From Lewinellaceae bacterium (GTDB taxonomy: Bacteria; Bacteroidota; Bacteroidia; Chitinophagales; Saprospiraceae): a DNA stretch of 64,000 bases. The first letter of the stretch is position 1. Each line of letters starts with the position of its first letter. The stretch spans positions 124,001-188,000 of the forward strand of contig JACJYE010000003.1 in NCBI GenBank assembly GCA_020636255.1, read 5' to 3'. The position numbers were made by a program, and so were the translations under genes. The notes below the pieces were generated by a model. It had not been told where the DNA came from. It was given only the letters and a program-made list of their open reading frames with translations, and searched no databases. Shown piece after piece: positions 1 to 9,114 of the stretch.

Positions 1-2406
1 AATATAGGCCCAGGTCGTTTCCCAAAAGGGTGGATAGATCACGATCTTTAAAGGCGTGGCCAGTTCCGTCCAGATCTGGTCGCTGTTGCAGCCCCGGAGG
101 TGGAAGAAATAAATACCCGGAGGCAATTGGCTGAACGTCACCTGGTTTTCCGAATGCAGGTCGATCCAATCCAATGCGCCGCCCTGGGTAAAGGCGTACT
201 GGTACCGGTGTTTGGAGGAATTTCTAAAATCCAGCACGGCAAAACGGATATGGATGATATTTTGCCGATGCGAAAAGCTTAGGGCACGATCAGCCCATTC
301 GTTAGGCCGTACGGGCTGAAGCCGCTTACTTTCCGGATCAAAAGCCTCAACGGCGGTCAGGACAATATCGGAAGCCTGGGTGGGCCGATTTTTCAGACGA
401 TCGAGATCGGCGACATGGAACCCCCTGACCCCACCCCAAAACAAGCGGTTGGTTTTTTTGGAAACAAAACCGTTGAGTTCCCAGGCCACTAATCCATCTT
501 TTTCATCATATTGGGTGAAGGTTTCTGCAACCGGATCGAAGCAGGTTAAACCGTACTCATTACTCGCCCAAATAAGGCCTTCCTTGTCTATGAACAGCCT
601 GCCCACATTATCATTGAACGAGCCCTTTCGCTGGTCGTAGACTGTAAATAGCCCCGTCTTCACATCGTATTTATTAATACCGCTAGTGGTGGCGCCCATC
701 CAGATATTACCCGAGGCGTCTTCCGCCAGCATGAATATCCGAGTGGAAGAAATACTGTTAGCACCTTGTTTGACATCAAAGCAGCGAATACTTTCATCCT
801 GGCCGTCAATGCGAACCAGGCCGCCGATACTGCAGCCCACCCATATATTATCGCAGCTATCCACCAGGATGCCCAGAAGGTTTTCAGTGGGCAATGGCCG
901 CTTCGGGTCTTTGGGTAGCCACTGGTCAAAATCGCGGATCGGGCCTTTCGCCTTTTTCCACACCCCACTTTTTATCCGGATGAGGCCTTGCCCCCAGGTG
1001 TTTATCCAAAGATCTTCCTTTTTATCAAAAGCGATTCCCATGGGAACAAAAGGGCTTATCGGGAAGGGCTTGCCGTTTTTTTCCAACGGGAAATGGTATG
1101 TTTTTTTGGGCCGGCTATCATAGATCGCCAGGGTATTATTAAGCCTAAGAAAGATCCAACCGGATTTATCCGGAGAAAAAGTACTTTCTCCTATGGGTAC
1201 AGGGGCCCCGAAAGTAGCCGGGCTGGGCGTTTGGCTTTTCAGGTTATACCAGTAAAAACCTTCAGGCGTTGACAGGGCCAGCACAGAGTCATTCAATTCC
1301 CATATAGTTCCCGTCTGTAGAGGGGCGTTGTTTTTCGGGGAGTGGATCTCGTGAAAATCGAAGAGGGTTCGCCTGGGATCAAAGTAATTATTATCGATCC
1401 ATAACATGCCGTAGCGATCTATGAACGCACTGCGCAAACCGGTAAATTTTCTAATCGGTTCCTCTTCGTAAAACCGCAACTGGTGTTGTTGCAGCTGCAG
1501 CCGGCCGGGTGATAAGGACCATAATTCATCGAAGTTGACCAGCCAAAGCCGTCCGTCTTTACCCTCTAAGATGTGGCTTGGTTTCGGGTTGGCTAGCCCT
1601 TCCTCTGTTTTGATATCCAATACCGTGGCATGGCCGGAACGGGGGTCGTACATGCGCAGCCCTTCACCAGGCATATCCATCCAAATCGTCCCGTCCCTAC
1701 TTTTGCAAATGGCGTTGAGGGAATAGCAAATCGTATCCCTTTTTTCATCCAGCAGGGGAACGAAGTGGAACTGCCCGCTGGCCTTGTCGAAGTATTCGAA
1801 GCCTGCTGTGGTAGCCAGGTAAATGCGATTGCTATCGGCAATGATATTGCCCAGTACCCGCCCCTGCAATTGTCCCGGTTGCCCTCTCTTTACCCGAAAC
1901 CGTTTGGCCTTTCCTGTAACGGGATCAAATTGATCCAGCCCCTCCTCGCCGTCGAAGCCGATCCAAAGCAGCCCTTCCCGGTCAAATTCAAGAAATCGGG
2001 GGTTATTATCAGAGATGCTGGCCGGATCATGTTCATCGTGAAAGTAATGCATATAACGTTCGGCCAAAGGGTCAAAGGCATTCAGGCCACAGCCATAGGT
2101 GCTGATCCAGAATGTACCGCCCGGATCTTCCGCCATGTAGTTAATCGAGGAAGAACTGAGCGAATTCAGATCCTGAAGGTCGGACTTGTACACCTTGATG
2201 TTTGTGCCGTCATATCGATATAATCCTTCATTGGAACAAAACCAGAGGTAGCCGGCACGGTCTTCAAAAATGCTGGAAAGTATAGTCGGCACACCCTCCT
2301 TTTTCAGGGTGCTGAAGTAAAGCAGTTCGTTTATCGGCTGTCCGGGAAGCAGGCAAGCGGACAGTTGTAGAACAAGGTAAAATGATATTCGAATGCTTAA
2401 TTTCAA
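1..2406 (-). CDS. Two-component-type propeller sensor, N-terminal part (runs off left edge)
   Basis: I translated this strand by hand: one uninterrupted frame of 802 codons runs from a TTG start at 2406 to base 1. An in-frame TAG lies two codons upstream and there is no nearby ATG, so TTG is the likely start. The N-terminus is a hydrophobic signal segment. Then come many Reg_prop beta-propeller blades of the type EDxxGxLWxGxxxGLxxxD (for example SIFEDRAGYLWFCSNEGLY near residue 33, and EDASGNIWMG further on). A Y_Y_Y-like domain follows, ending in PPFWETTWAYI just at the window edge, where such proteins normally enter a membrane helix. In this family the next part is a histidine kinase, a hybrid kinase or a LuxR-type output; which one is not visible. 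Periplasmic ligand sensing, often of glycans, is the usual role. Confidence 0.85.
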   Translation of the reverse strand, partial: MKLSIRISFYLVLQLSACLLPGQPINELLYFSTLKKEGVPTILSSIFEDRAGYLWFCSNEGLYRYDGTNIKVYKSDLQDLNSLSSSSINYMAEDPGGTFWISTYGCGLNAFDPLAERYMHYFHDEHDPASISDNNPRFLEFDREGLLWIGFDGEEGLDQFDPVTGKAKRFRVKRGQPGQLQGRVLGNIIADSNRIYLATTAGFEYFDKASGQFHFVPLLDEKRDTICYSLNAICKSRDGTIWMDMPGEGLRMYDPRSGHATVLDIKTEEGLANPKPSHILEGKDGRLWLVNFDELWSLSPGRLQLQQHQLRFYEEEPIRKFTGLRSAFIDRYGMLWIDNNYFDPRRTLFDFHEIHSPKNNAPLQTGTIWELNDSVLALSTPEGFYWYNLKSQTPSPATFGAPVPIGESTFSPDKSGWIFLRLNNTLAIYDSRPKKTYHFPLEKNGKPFPISPFVPMGIAFDKKEDLWINTWGQGLIRIKSGVWKKAKGPIRDFDQWLPKDPKRPLPTENLLGILVDSCDNIWVGCSIGGLVRIDGQDESIRCFDVKQGANSISSTRIFMLAEDASGNIWMGATTSGINKYDVKTGLFTVYDQRKGSFNDNVGRLFIDKEGLIWASNEYGLTCFDPVAETFTQYDEKDGLVAWELNGFVSKKTNRLFWGGVRGFHVADLDRLKNRPTQASDIVLTAVEAFDPESKRLQPVRPNEWADRALSFSHRQNIIHIRFAVLDFRNSSKHRYQYAFTQGGALDWIDLHSENQVTFSQLPPGIYFFHLRGCNSDQIWTELATPLKIVIYPPFWETTWAYI

Positions 2407-2866
2407 GGGCTAAAAGGTTCGTTTCTTTGTTTCTAAAGTTAAGCATATTAATGGGAGAAGTAATGTTTTTTAGAAACTTGCCATAAGCTGGATACCCCAA
2501 CGCAAAGAACTGATCGGGAGCTTTGTACAATCACTCACTAAAGGACAAGCCCACTGGTTTGCCGCCATTCATCAAAGCGGGAAGGGCCAGAGCAATCCGC
2601 ATTGTCATATCATCGATCACCGATCGTACAAAGATCAAGGAATAGCAAAAATCCCTGGTAAGCATCGAGGACCAAAATGGCACCGGAAATAAAAGGACTT
2701 TAGTAGTTGGAACAGCTAAATATCTTGCGTTTGATCAAACCTGACGATTCGGCTAAAGAACCAAAACGCCAATGGGCTGGTAGTATCTCTAAAGAGACGG
2801 CTTGCGGCCTTCGCCTGATCACCGAATCCGCCAACTTGTTTTTTGAGGTTCCTAAGATCAAACACC
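2407..2866. other. Intergenic stretch, no recognised gene
   Basis: These 460 bases lie between the TTG start of the propeller sensor and the DUF433 gene. Short open frames exist on both strands but none resembles a known family or has a convincing start. The divergent promoters of the two flanking genes should lie here; I could not pick a clear one. Confidence 0.4.
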
Positions 2867-3106
2867 ATGCCCCTGAAGCATCTCACCAGAATAACTTTCG
2901 ACCCCACTGTAATGGGAGGCAAGCCTTGCATTAAAGGCAGGCGGATCAGCGTAGATATGATCCTGGAGTGGTTTGCTTCCGGAGCCACCATAGCCGGGCT
3001 GGTTGAGCAATTCCCTCACCTGGCCGAAGAAGGTATCCGCCAGGCGCTTTGGTATGCGGCGGAAGTTGTCAAAAATGAAAAAGTTGTAGAAATCAAGGTC
3101 GCCTGA
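2867..3106 (+). CDS. DUF433 antitoxin-like protein
   Basis: This 79-residue protein matches the DUF433 family. It has the conserved opening block ITFDPTVMGGKPCIKGRRI followed by VDMILEWFASGATI and a C-terminal helix LVEQFPHLAEEGIRQALWYA, a small winged-helix-like fold. DUF433 proteins are usually the first gene of a toxin-antitoxin pair whose second gene is a DUF5615 PIN-like nuclease. I start it at the ATG at 2867; a TTG eight codons upstream is in frame but adds an unconserved tail. The bases up to the next gene (3107-3332) do not encode a recognisable DUF5615 partner, so this looks like an orphan antitoxin. Function beyond that is inference. Confidence 0.8.
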   Translation: MPLKHLTRITFDPTVMGGKPCIKGRRISVDMILEWFASGATIAGLVEQFPHLAEEGIRQALWYAAEVVKNEKVVEIKVA

Positions 3107-3332
3107 TGGCCTTACAGATGCTGCTCCATTTTCAAGAACCTGTTTTCAGGATTTCAAGCGAAAATCCCGGTAATCTTAAAATCCCAAAAATCCTGGCCCG
3201 GGACAGCACAGGCAATGAGCCTTCCATTTCAAAACCCAACAGCCCTATCCTCCACTACCTCACGCCAAAGGCAGAGCCTGCATTGTTATGTTTCCTCGTT
3301 CAAACCAATTATATTACCTCTTCACCAAATCA

Positions 3333-5483
3333 ATGAAAATGCAACGGAAAGATATCGCCAGGCAAGCACGGGTTTCAACCGCGCTGGTGCTGGCCCTCGC
3401 CCTGATGTGGGGATGCGCTGCTCCTGAAACGGCCACGGAGGTAAAATCACCGGATGGGCGAATAGCTATTCTATTCGCGCTGGATGATTCCGGTGCGCCG
3501 GTTTACAGCGTCTCATTCGATGGAAAGCCCGTTATCAAACCATCGGGGATGGGGTTTGAATTTAAAGACCAACCGCCGCTATCCGGCGGACTTGAGGTGG
3601 CCCAGGCCGATCTGTCTTCCTTTTCCGAAACCTGGGAAATGCCCTGGGGCGAGCAGCGGGCCGTCGACAACACCTACAACCAGCTGACGGTGGCCCTGAA
3701 GGAGAAGGAAGCTCCGGAACGCTCGCTTGTCCTCCACTTTAAAGCGTACAACGACGGCATCGGGTTCCGCTACGAATTCCCGGCACAGGCGGGCGTAGAT
3801 ACCGTGATCATCATGGACGAACGGACCGGGTTCAACCTGGCCGGCGACCATACCGCTTACTGGATACCGGGTGACTGGGATATTTACGAGCATCTGTATC
3901 ACAAGTGCAAAGTCAGTGAGATCAATGCCATTAAGTACAGGAACCATCCCGGCCTGGCACAGACATATATACCGGAAAATGCAGTGAATACGCCGGTGAC
4001 CATGAAAACGGATGAGGGGTTATACCTGAGCTTTCACGAAGCCAACCTCACAGACTATGCGGGTATGACCCTGAAGGTTGACACCGCAAATTTATCCTTA
4101 ACCAGCAACTTAGTCGGTTCGGATCGATTGGGCTATAAAGTAAAAAGGGCGTTGCCTTTTGAAACGCCGTGGAGAACCATCCAGATCAGTGAAACGGCCG
4201 GCGGGTTGATCGATTCCAAATTAATCGTCAACCTCAACGAGCCCAACAAACTGGGTGATGTCTCCTGGTTCCACCCGATGAAATACGTGGGTATCTGGTG
4301 GGAAATGCACCTCGGCATATCCACCTGGGATTATGAGGGGTCGCAAAGCATGAGCTCTTTCGCCGAAGGCGGTAAAGCGGGTAGCGGCACACATGGCGCA
4401 ACCACTGCAAATGCAAAGCGCTACATCGATTTTGCTGCTAAAAACGGAATTGGAGGGTTGCTCGTCGAAGGCTGGAATACGGGCTGGGATCACTGGACGG
4501 GCTTCGATGACCGGGAGGGTGTTTTTGACTTCGTTACGGAATACCCGGATTACAGCCTGCAGGAAGTCGTGCGGTATGGAAGGGAAAAAGGGGTCGAGGT
4601 CATTATGCACCATGAGACATCCGCTGCGCCGAGAACCTACGAGCAACAACTGGACACAGCGTATGCGCTCATGAAGTCTTTGGGTATCCATGCTGTAAAA
4701 ACAGGATATGTTGGAAAGATCATTCCGGCAGGTGAATACCACCATGGCCAATGGATGGTCAACCACTACCGCAAAGTACTAGAACATGCCGCTAAATACC
4801 AGGTGGCGGTAGATGCCCATGAGCCGATCAAAGCAACAGGTATTCGCAGAACCTACCCCAATGCCGTCGCGCGCGAGGGCTTGAGAGGACAGGAATGGAA
4901 CGCCTGGGCAAGCGACGGAGGAAACCCTCCTGACCATCTTCCGACCGTAGCCTTTACGAGGATGCTCTCAGGCCCCATTGATTTCACGCCCGGGGTGTTC
5001 GAGCTAAGCCTGAAGCCCAAACCCAACAATCAGGTCAACACCACGCTGGCCCAGCAGCTGGCGCTTTATGTGGTGATCTATAGCCCCATCCAAATGGCCT
5101 GCGACCTGCCGGAAAATTATGAAGGCCACCCGGCGTTCCAGTTCATCAGGGATGTAGGCGTCAACTGGGAGCATTCCCTCACCCTGGATGGTGAAGTAGG
5201 CGAATTTGTAACGATCGCCCGCGAAGAACGCGGAACAGGCAATTGGTTTATAGGGAGCATAACCAATGAGGCCGGGCGCGATATCACGATAGATTTCGGT
5301 TTCCTTCCGGAAGGTAAAGTGTTTGACGTGCAGGTTTACCGCGATGGCGATCAGGCGCATTTCCGTGATAACCCTGGCGACTATGCCATTGAATCGGACA
5401 AGATAAAAAAAGGAGATTCCAGAAGTTATCATTTGGCCCCCGGAGGAGGGGTTGCCATTAGTTTAATGGCCATCAAAAAATAA
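3333..5483 (+). CDS. GH97 family alpha-glycosidase, lipoprotein
   Basis: This 716-residue protein is a glycoside hydrolase of family 97 (SusB-like). An N-terminal signal ends in the lipobox-like ALMWGC, so it is probably anchored to a membrane by lipid. The N-terminal beta-sandwich is followed by a TIM barrel with the family blocks GGLLVEGWNTGWD, IMHHETSAA, GEYHHGQWMVNHY, VDAHEPIKATGIRRTYPN and REGLRGQEWNAW, and then a C-terminal beta domain. At the position where retaining members carry the Asp nucleophile, this protein reads VKTGYVG, as in the inverting alpha-glucosidase SusB; that comparison is from memory. It likely removes alpha-linked sugars from oligosaccharides in the periplasm. The ATG at 3333 is preferred over in-frame starts upstream because it precedes the signal peptide directly. 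Confidence 0.92.
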   Translation: MKMQRKDIARQARVSTALVLALALMWGCAAPETATEVKSPDGRIAILFALDDSGAPVYSVSFDGKPVIKPSGMGFEFKDQPPLSGGLEVAQADLSSFSETWEMPWGEQRAVDNTYNQLTVALKEKEAPERSLVLHFKAYNDGIGFRYEFPAQAGVDTVIIMDERTGFNLAGDHTAYWIPGDWDIYEHLYHKCKVSEINAIKYRNHPGLAQTYIPENAVNTPVTMKTDEGLYLSFHEANLTDYAGMTLKVDTANLSLTSNLVGSDRLGYKVKRALPFETPWRTIQISETAGGLIDSKLIVNLNEPNKLGDVSWFHPMKYVGIWWEMHLGISTWDYEGSQSMSSFAEGGKAGSGTHGATTANAKRYIDFAAKNGIGGLLVEGWNTGWDHWTGFDDREGVFDFVTEYPDYSLQEVVRYGREKGVEVIMHHETSAAPRTYEQQLDTAYALMKSLGIHAVKTGYVGKIIPAGEYHHGQWMVNHYRKVLEHAAKYQVAVDAHEPIKATGIRRTYPNAVAREGLRGQEWNAWASDGGNPPDHLPTVAFTRMLSGPIDFTPGVFELSLKPKPNNQVNTTLAQQLALYVVIYSPIQMACDLPENYEGHPAFQFIRDVGVNWEHSLTLDGEVGEFVTIAREERGTGNWFIGSITNEAGRDITIDFGFLPEGKVFDVQVYRDGDQAHFRDNPGDYAIESDKIKKGDSRSYHLAPGGGVAISLMAIKK

Positions 5484-5522
5484 GCTGCCGGTTTCGGTGA
5501 TCAGGTGAAGGCTGGAAATATT

Positions 5523-5558
5523 AGGGCCACCCCCAGGTTCTTCCTCAGGGGTGGCCCT
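5523..5558. terminator. Bidirectional hairpin between GH97 gene and katG
   Basis: An 11-bp perfect stem (AGGGCCACCCC pairing with GGGGTGGCCCT) sits between two convergent genes, about 40 bases past the GH97 stop and 17 past the katG stop. It has no long T-run but its position fits a shared terminator. Confidence 0.6.
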
Positions 5559-5574
5559 ATCTAACCTAACGATA

Positions 5575-7740
5575 TCAATTCAAATCAAATCTGTCTGCAT
5601 TCATCACCTTCACCCATGCTTTCACAAAATCATGGACAAATTTTTCTTTGAAGTCGTCCTGTGCGTAAACCTCTGCGTAAGCACGAAGGATTGAGTTCGA
5701 ACCAAATACGAGGTCGATCCGCGTGGCCGTCCATTTGAGATCACCCGTTTTGCGGTCACGGACCTCATACAGGTTATTTCCTGCCGGCTTCCACGTATTG
5801 GCCATGTCTGTTAAGTTGACGAAGAAGTCATTGGTAAGGGCCCCTGCCTTGTCTGTGAAAACACCATGCCGGGTGCCTCCATAGTTGGTTCCCAATACGC
5901 GCATTCCGCCAACCAGAACCGTCATTTCCGGCGCCGTTAGGCCCATGAGCTGGGTTCTGTCGAGCATCAGTTCTTCAGGCGTTACGACATAGTCCTTTTT
6001 CATCCAGTTGCGGTAGCCATCAGCTATTGGTTCCAGTGGAGCGAAAGAATCTGCATCCGTCATGGCATCCGTAGCGTCTCCACGCCCCGGCGCGAAGGGT
6101 ACCTTTATATCAAACCCGGCGGCTTTGGCAGCCTTTTCAATACCGAGGTTGCCTGCAAGAACGATCGTATCGGCAACGCTGATCCCGTATTGTTTAGCAA
6201 TAGGCTCCAGCACCGACAATACGCGGGCCAAACGCTCCGGTTCGTTCCCTTGCCAGTCTTTCTGCGGCGCCAGGCGAATGCGCGCGCCATTGGCACCACC
6301 ACGCATGTCTGAGCCACGGTAAGTGCGGGCGCTATCCCAGGCGGTGGCCACCATATCCGGAACAGAAAGCCCTGATGATGCTATTTTCTCTTTTACTGCG
6401 TCTACGTCATAATCCGCACGGCCTTGCGGGATCGGGTCCTGCCAGATCAGGTCTTCTGCGGGAACATCCGGGCCGAAGTAGCGCGATTTTGGCCCCATAT
6501 CCCTATGGGTCAGCTTGAACCAGGCGCGTGCGAAGGCATCTGAGAGGGCATCAAAATCGTTCATGAACTTCAAAGAGATCTCCCGATAGGCCGGATCCAT
6601 TTTCATGGCCATGTCGGCATCCGTCATCATAGGATTGTGCCGGATGGAAGGGTCCTCTACATCTACCGGCCTGTCTTCTTCTTTGATGTTGACAGGTTCC
6701 CATTGCCAGGCGCCGGCAGGGCTTTTGCGCAGCTCCCAATCATGGTTAAACAACATTTCGAAATAGCCACTATCCCATTTTGTCGGGTGCGTAGTCCAGG
6801 CGCCTTCCAGGCCGCTGGTCACCGTATAACGGCCTTTGCCGGATTTGTGAGGGTTGGCCCAGCCCAGGCCTTGTTCCTCTACAGGGGCAGATTCGGGGTC
6901 AGGCCCTAAGATACTGGCATCGCCATTGCCGTGGGTCTTGCCAACGGTATGCCCGCCTGCGGTCAGCGCAACGGTCTCTTCGTCGTTCATTGCCATACGT
7001 GCGAAGGTTTCCCGAACCTGGGCAGCGGTCTTCAGGGGGTCGGGTTTTCCATTAACACCTTCAGGGTTAACGTAGATCAGGCCCATTTGTACAGCTGCCA
7101 GCGGGTTTTCCATCGTTGACGGCTCGTCCACGTTTTCATAACGCCCGTCACTCGGCGCCAGCCATTCTTTTTCAGCGCCCCAATAGGTGTCTTTTTCAGG
7201 GCCCCAGATATCTTCCCGCCCAAAGGCGAAACCAAAGGTTTTCAGGCCCATGCTTTCATAGGCAATGGTCCCTGCCAGAATGATCAGGTCGGCCCAGCTG
7301 ACTTTATTGCCGTATCTTTTCTTGATAGGCCACAGCAAACGCCTTGCTTTATCCAGGCTTACATTGTCAGGCCAGGAATTTAAGGGGGCAAAACGCTGGT
7401 TGCCGGTGCCGCCGCCGCCGCGGCCATCTGCAATACGGTACGAGCCGGCAGCATGCCAGGCCATGCGGATCATCAGCCCGCCATAATGGCCCCAGTCGGC
7501 AGGCCACCATTCCTGGCTGTCGGTCATCAGGCCATGCAAATCTTTCTTCAGCGCATCAACGTCCAGCTTTTTCAGCTCTTCGCGGTAGTTGAAATCTCCA
7601 CCCAGGGGGTTGGTTTTCGTGTCATGCTGGTGTAAAATGTCCAGATTCAGCGCGTTGGGCCACCAATCCATGACCGACTTGGTTACTTCTGTGTTAGCGC
7701 CGTGCATTACAGGGCACTTACCGTTTGTTGATTTATCCAT
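5575..7740 (-). CDS. katG: Catalase-peroxidase KatG
   Basis: This is a full-length 721-residue bifunctional haem enzyme that breaks down hydrogen peroxide (catalase) and oxidises small donors (peroxidase). The distal active-site block IRMAWHAAGSYR supplies Arg92, Trp95 and His96. The proximal haem ligand lies in the block ALTAGGHTVGKTHG. A Tyr in LIYVNPEGVNG and a Met in a downstream block should complete the Trp-Tyr-Met cofactor typical of KatG. The second, non-haem half-domain is present, ending in KAWVKVMNADRFDLN. The start lies only five bases after the stop of the PerR-type regulator, so the two form an operon, and expression is probably induced by peroxide when that regulator is inactivated. 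Confidence 0.97.
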   Translation of the reverse strand: MDKSTNGKCPVMHGANTEVTKSVMDWWPNALNLDILHQHDTKTNPLGGDFNYREELKKLDVDALKKDLHGLMTDSQEWWPADWGHYGGLMIRMAWHAAGSYRIADGRGGGGTGNQRFAPLNSWPDNVSLDKARRLLWPIKKRYGNKVSWADLIILAGTIAYESMGLKTFGFAFGREDIWGPEKDTYWGAEKEWLAPSDGRYENVDEPSTMENPLAAVQMGLIYVNPEGVNGKPDPLKTAAQVRETFARMAMNDEETVALTAGGHTVGKTHGNGDASILGPDPESAPVEEQGLGWANPHKSGKGRYTVTSGLEGAWTTHPTKWDSGYFEMLFNHDWELRKSPAGAWQWEPVNIKEEDRPVDVEDPSIRHNPMMTDADMAMKMDPAYREISLKFMNDFDALSDAFARAWFKLTHRDMGPKSRYFGPDVPAEDLIWQDPIPQGRADYDVDAVKEKIASSGLSVPDMVATAWDSARTYRGSDMRGGANGARIRLAPQKDWQGNEPERLARVLSVLEPIAKQYGISVADTIVLAGNLGIEKAAKAAGFDIKVPFAPGRGDATDAMTDADSFAPLEPIADGYRNWMKKDYVVTPEELMLDRTQLMGLTAPEMTVLVGGMRVLGTNYGGTRHGVFTDKAGALTNDFFVNLTDMANTWKPAGNNLYEVRDRKTGDLKWTATRIDLVFGSNSILRAYAEVYAQDDFKEKFVHDFVKAWVKVMNADRFDLN

Positions 7741-7745
7741 GATTT

Positions 7746-8162
7746 TTATTTTTCAAATTTGCCTGTTATCTGGAGTTGGATGTTCTCGATTTTAAAATCT
7801 TTTATGCCCTTCTTCGCGAAGTAATTATTGATAAGTTCATCTAATTGTTCGTCTTCATAATCTTCGATCCGGTCCGATTCCTCGCAATAAAGGTGATGAT
7901 GGCTGGACTGTATCGGGTCATACCGCATGGTGCCGCTTTCCGTTTTCACCTTTTTCAGCAGGTTGTTCTCGACAAAAGAATCCAAAACCTTATACACCGT
8001 TCCTACTGAAATATTCGGATGGTTCTTTTTAATGTATTCTATGATCTTCTCAGCAGTAGGATGATTATTCAGTTTCACTACTGCACCCAGAATAGCGATC
8101 CGCTGAGGCGTCACTCTGAGGCCTTTTCCTGAAAGCTTCTCTGCAATTTCCCTCGTATTCAT
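7746..8162 (-). CDS. perR: Fur-family peroxide regulator (PerR type)
   Basis: This 138-residue protein is a Fur-family metal-dependent repressor. It has an N-terminal winged helix (RVTPQRIAILGAV, then SVGTVYKVLDSFVE as recognition helix) and a dimerisation domain with the HHHLYCEESDRIEDYED metal site. The usual CxxC pairs that hold structural zinc in Fur and PerR are missing: only one Cys remains in the protein. That places it among zinc-site-less PerR-like proteins of Bacteroidota. It precedes katG by five bases, and a Fur/PerR-box-like palindrome lies in its leader, which suggests repression of both itself and katG, relieved by oxidation of the metal-binding histidines. The PerR assignment rests mainly on the katG linkage. 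Confidence 0.88.
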   Translation of the reverse strand: MNTREIAEKLSGKGLRVTPQRIAILGAVVKLNNHPTAEKIIEYIKKNHPNISVGTVYKVLDSFVENNLLKKVKTESGTMRYDPIQSSHHHLYCEESDRIEDYEDEQLDELINNYFAKKGIKDFKIENIQLQITGKFEK

Positions 8163-8172
8163 AACATAGTTA

Positions 8173-8191
8173 TCAGATGATAATCATTCTC
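8173..8191 (-). promoter_or_regulatory. Fur/PerR box-like operator of the perR-katG operon
   Basis: The 19 bases TCAGATGATAATCATTCTC match the classical Fur box (GATAATGATAATCATTATC) at 14 of 19 positions by eye and contain the core GATAATCATT. The site lies between the promoter-like -7 box and the perR start, where a bound repressor would block transcription. Confidence 0.6.
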
Positions 8192-8205
8192 TTTTAAGAC
8201 TACTG

Positions 8206-8213
8206 CAAATGTA
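8206..8213 (-). promoter_or_regulatory. Promoter-like -7 box for perR-katG
   Basis: On the minus strand the sequence reads TACATTTG, matching the Bacteroidota -7 consensus TAnnTTTG. A TTTC, one base off the -33 TTTG, lies 20 bases further upstream. The expected transcript would begin near 8199 and include the Fur-like box. Confidence 0.5.
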
Positions 8214-8257
8214 GAAATTCCTGGTGAATTTCTGAAACTGAGGCCAAAATTTGTACA

Positions 8258-8692
8258 TCAATGATTTTCCTTATAGATCCTATCGGACAGTTTGCTGGAC
8301 CAGTCTATCAACAGTTTTGCTTCTTCGTCCGTAAGTTTCTTGCCGGGCCTCCAGAGAACGTGCCTGGGCGGAGGCATCTCTCCATTCTGGACGGACTCCG
8401 CTATAGCATCCAGGGTGAACACCTGGTCCATCGGTTTCAGCTTAGGCAATTCATCCCACAGCAGCTCTTCTTTGGCATCGTCATCATCCCCTTCCTTACT
8501 ATGGCAATCGTAGCATTTTTGATCGATGATCTCCTTTATCCGCCCCTTGTACTCGATCACCACCGTATCTGCATGGCGGCGCAGCTCAGTGGAAGTTTTT
8601 CCGGCATCAGGTAATGCTTCCTGCACCGTGTAACCGAGGAAAAGGAACATTCCGAAGGCCGGAAAGGCCAGTGATCTAATGGTACGTTTCAT
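8258..8692 (-). CDS. Haem-binding domain protein, single CXXCH
   Basis: This 144-residue exported protein has an N-terminal hydrophobic segment (RSLAFPAFGMFLFLGYT) and one c-type haem motif, CYDCH, near residue 79. An acidic stretch follows (GDDDDAKEELLWDELP), then MPPPRHVLWRPGKKLTDEEAKLLIDW, the usual distal-Met region of the Bacteroidota haem-binding domain family. It probably binds haem c covalently in the periplasm and carries electrons, partner unknown. I start it at the ATG at 8692, just before the signal anchor; an earlier in-frame ATG at 8797 would add 35 residues without a clear role. It follows the katG/perR operon on the same strand but is separate from it. Confidence 0.82.
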   Translation of the reverse strand: MKRTIRSLAFPAFGMFLFLGYTVQEALPDAGKTSTELRRHADTVVIEYKGRIKEIIDQKCYDCHSKEGDDDDAKEELLWDELPKLKPMDQVFTLDAIAESVQNGEMPPPRHVLWRPGKKLTDEEAKLLIDWSSKLSDRIYKENH

Positions 8693-9114
8693 GGTTTTTT
8701 CCAGTATTTGAGAATGTAAACAGGCTATAAGCAGCATTAAAGATAATTTTTTCGCTATTGTCTCAATATCATGGGCCATCCCGTTTGTGCGTTTCACTTT
8801 TTCTTAACCCTCGTTAATTTATGTTACAGGCATTACCCCGAGTATCTCCCCGTTCCTGCATCGGGAAAATAAAGGGCTTTTCTTCTCATTTTTTGCTGTT
8901 TCATCCTCCGGCAGCCCCCCTGTTATTTAGTTAATTATTTAACCCTGGTTAAGTTTGGTTTAAAGTGCCTGTTTTTTTGCGGCGGCCCATCGTTAAGCTG
9001 CGTCATAATAATAGAACGGAAAGAAAATGTTCTTTTCTCCATTACACTAAACCGCCTGGAACGGTACATTTTGCCAGCAAAAGCAAAACGAACGGGCCAG
9101 CAAAAACCAGGGCC
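8693..9114. other. Divergent intergenic region
   Basis: These 422 AT-rich bases separate the haem-binding protein (minus) from the basic-tailed secreted protein (plus). They hold one promoter-like box at 8950-8957. I see no gene and no strong hairpin. Confidence 0.4.
8950..8957 (+). promoter_or_regulatory. Possible -7 box (TAAGTTTG)
   Basis: TAAGTTTG fits the Bacteroidota TAnnTTTG element. It would give a leader of about 150 bases before the ATG at 9115. No good -33 TTTG is visible, so this is tentative. Confidence 0.3.

Noticed and set aside
1..2406. Left-edge gene as a set of broken fragments
   Set aside because: Only short frames are seen if a stop inside the window is required. Direct translation shows one continuous frame running off the edge.
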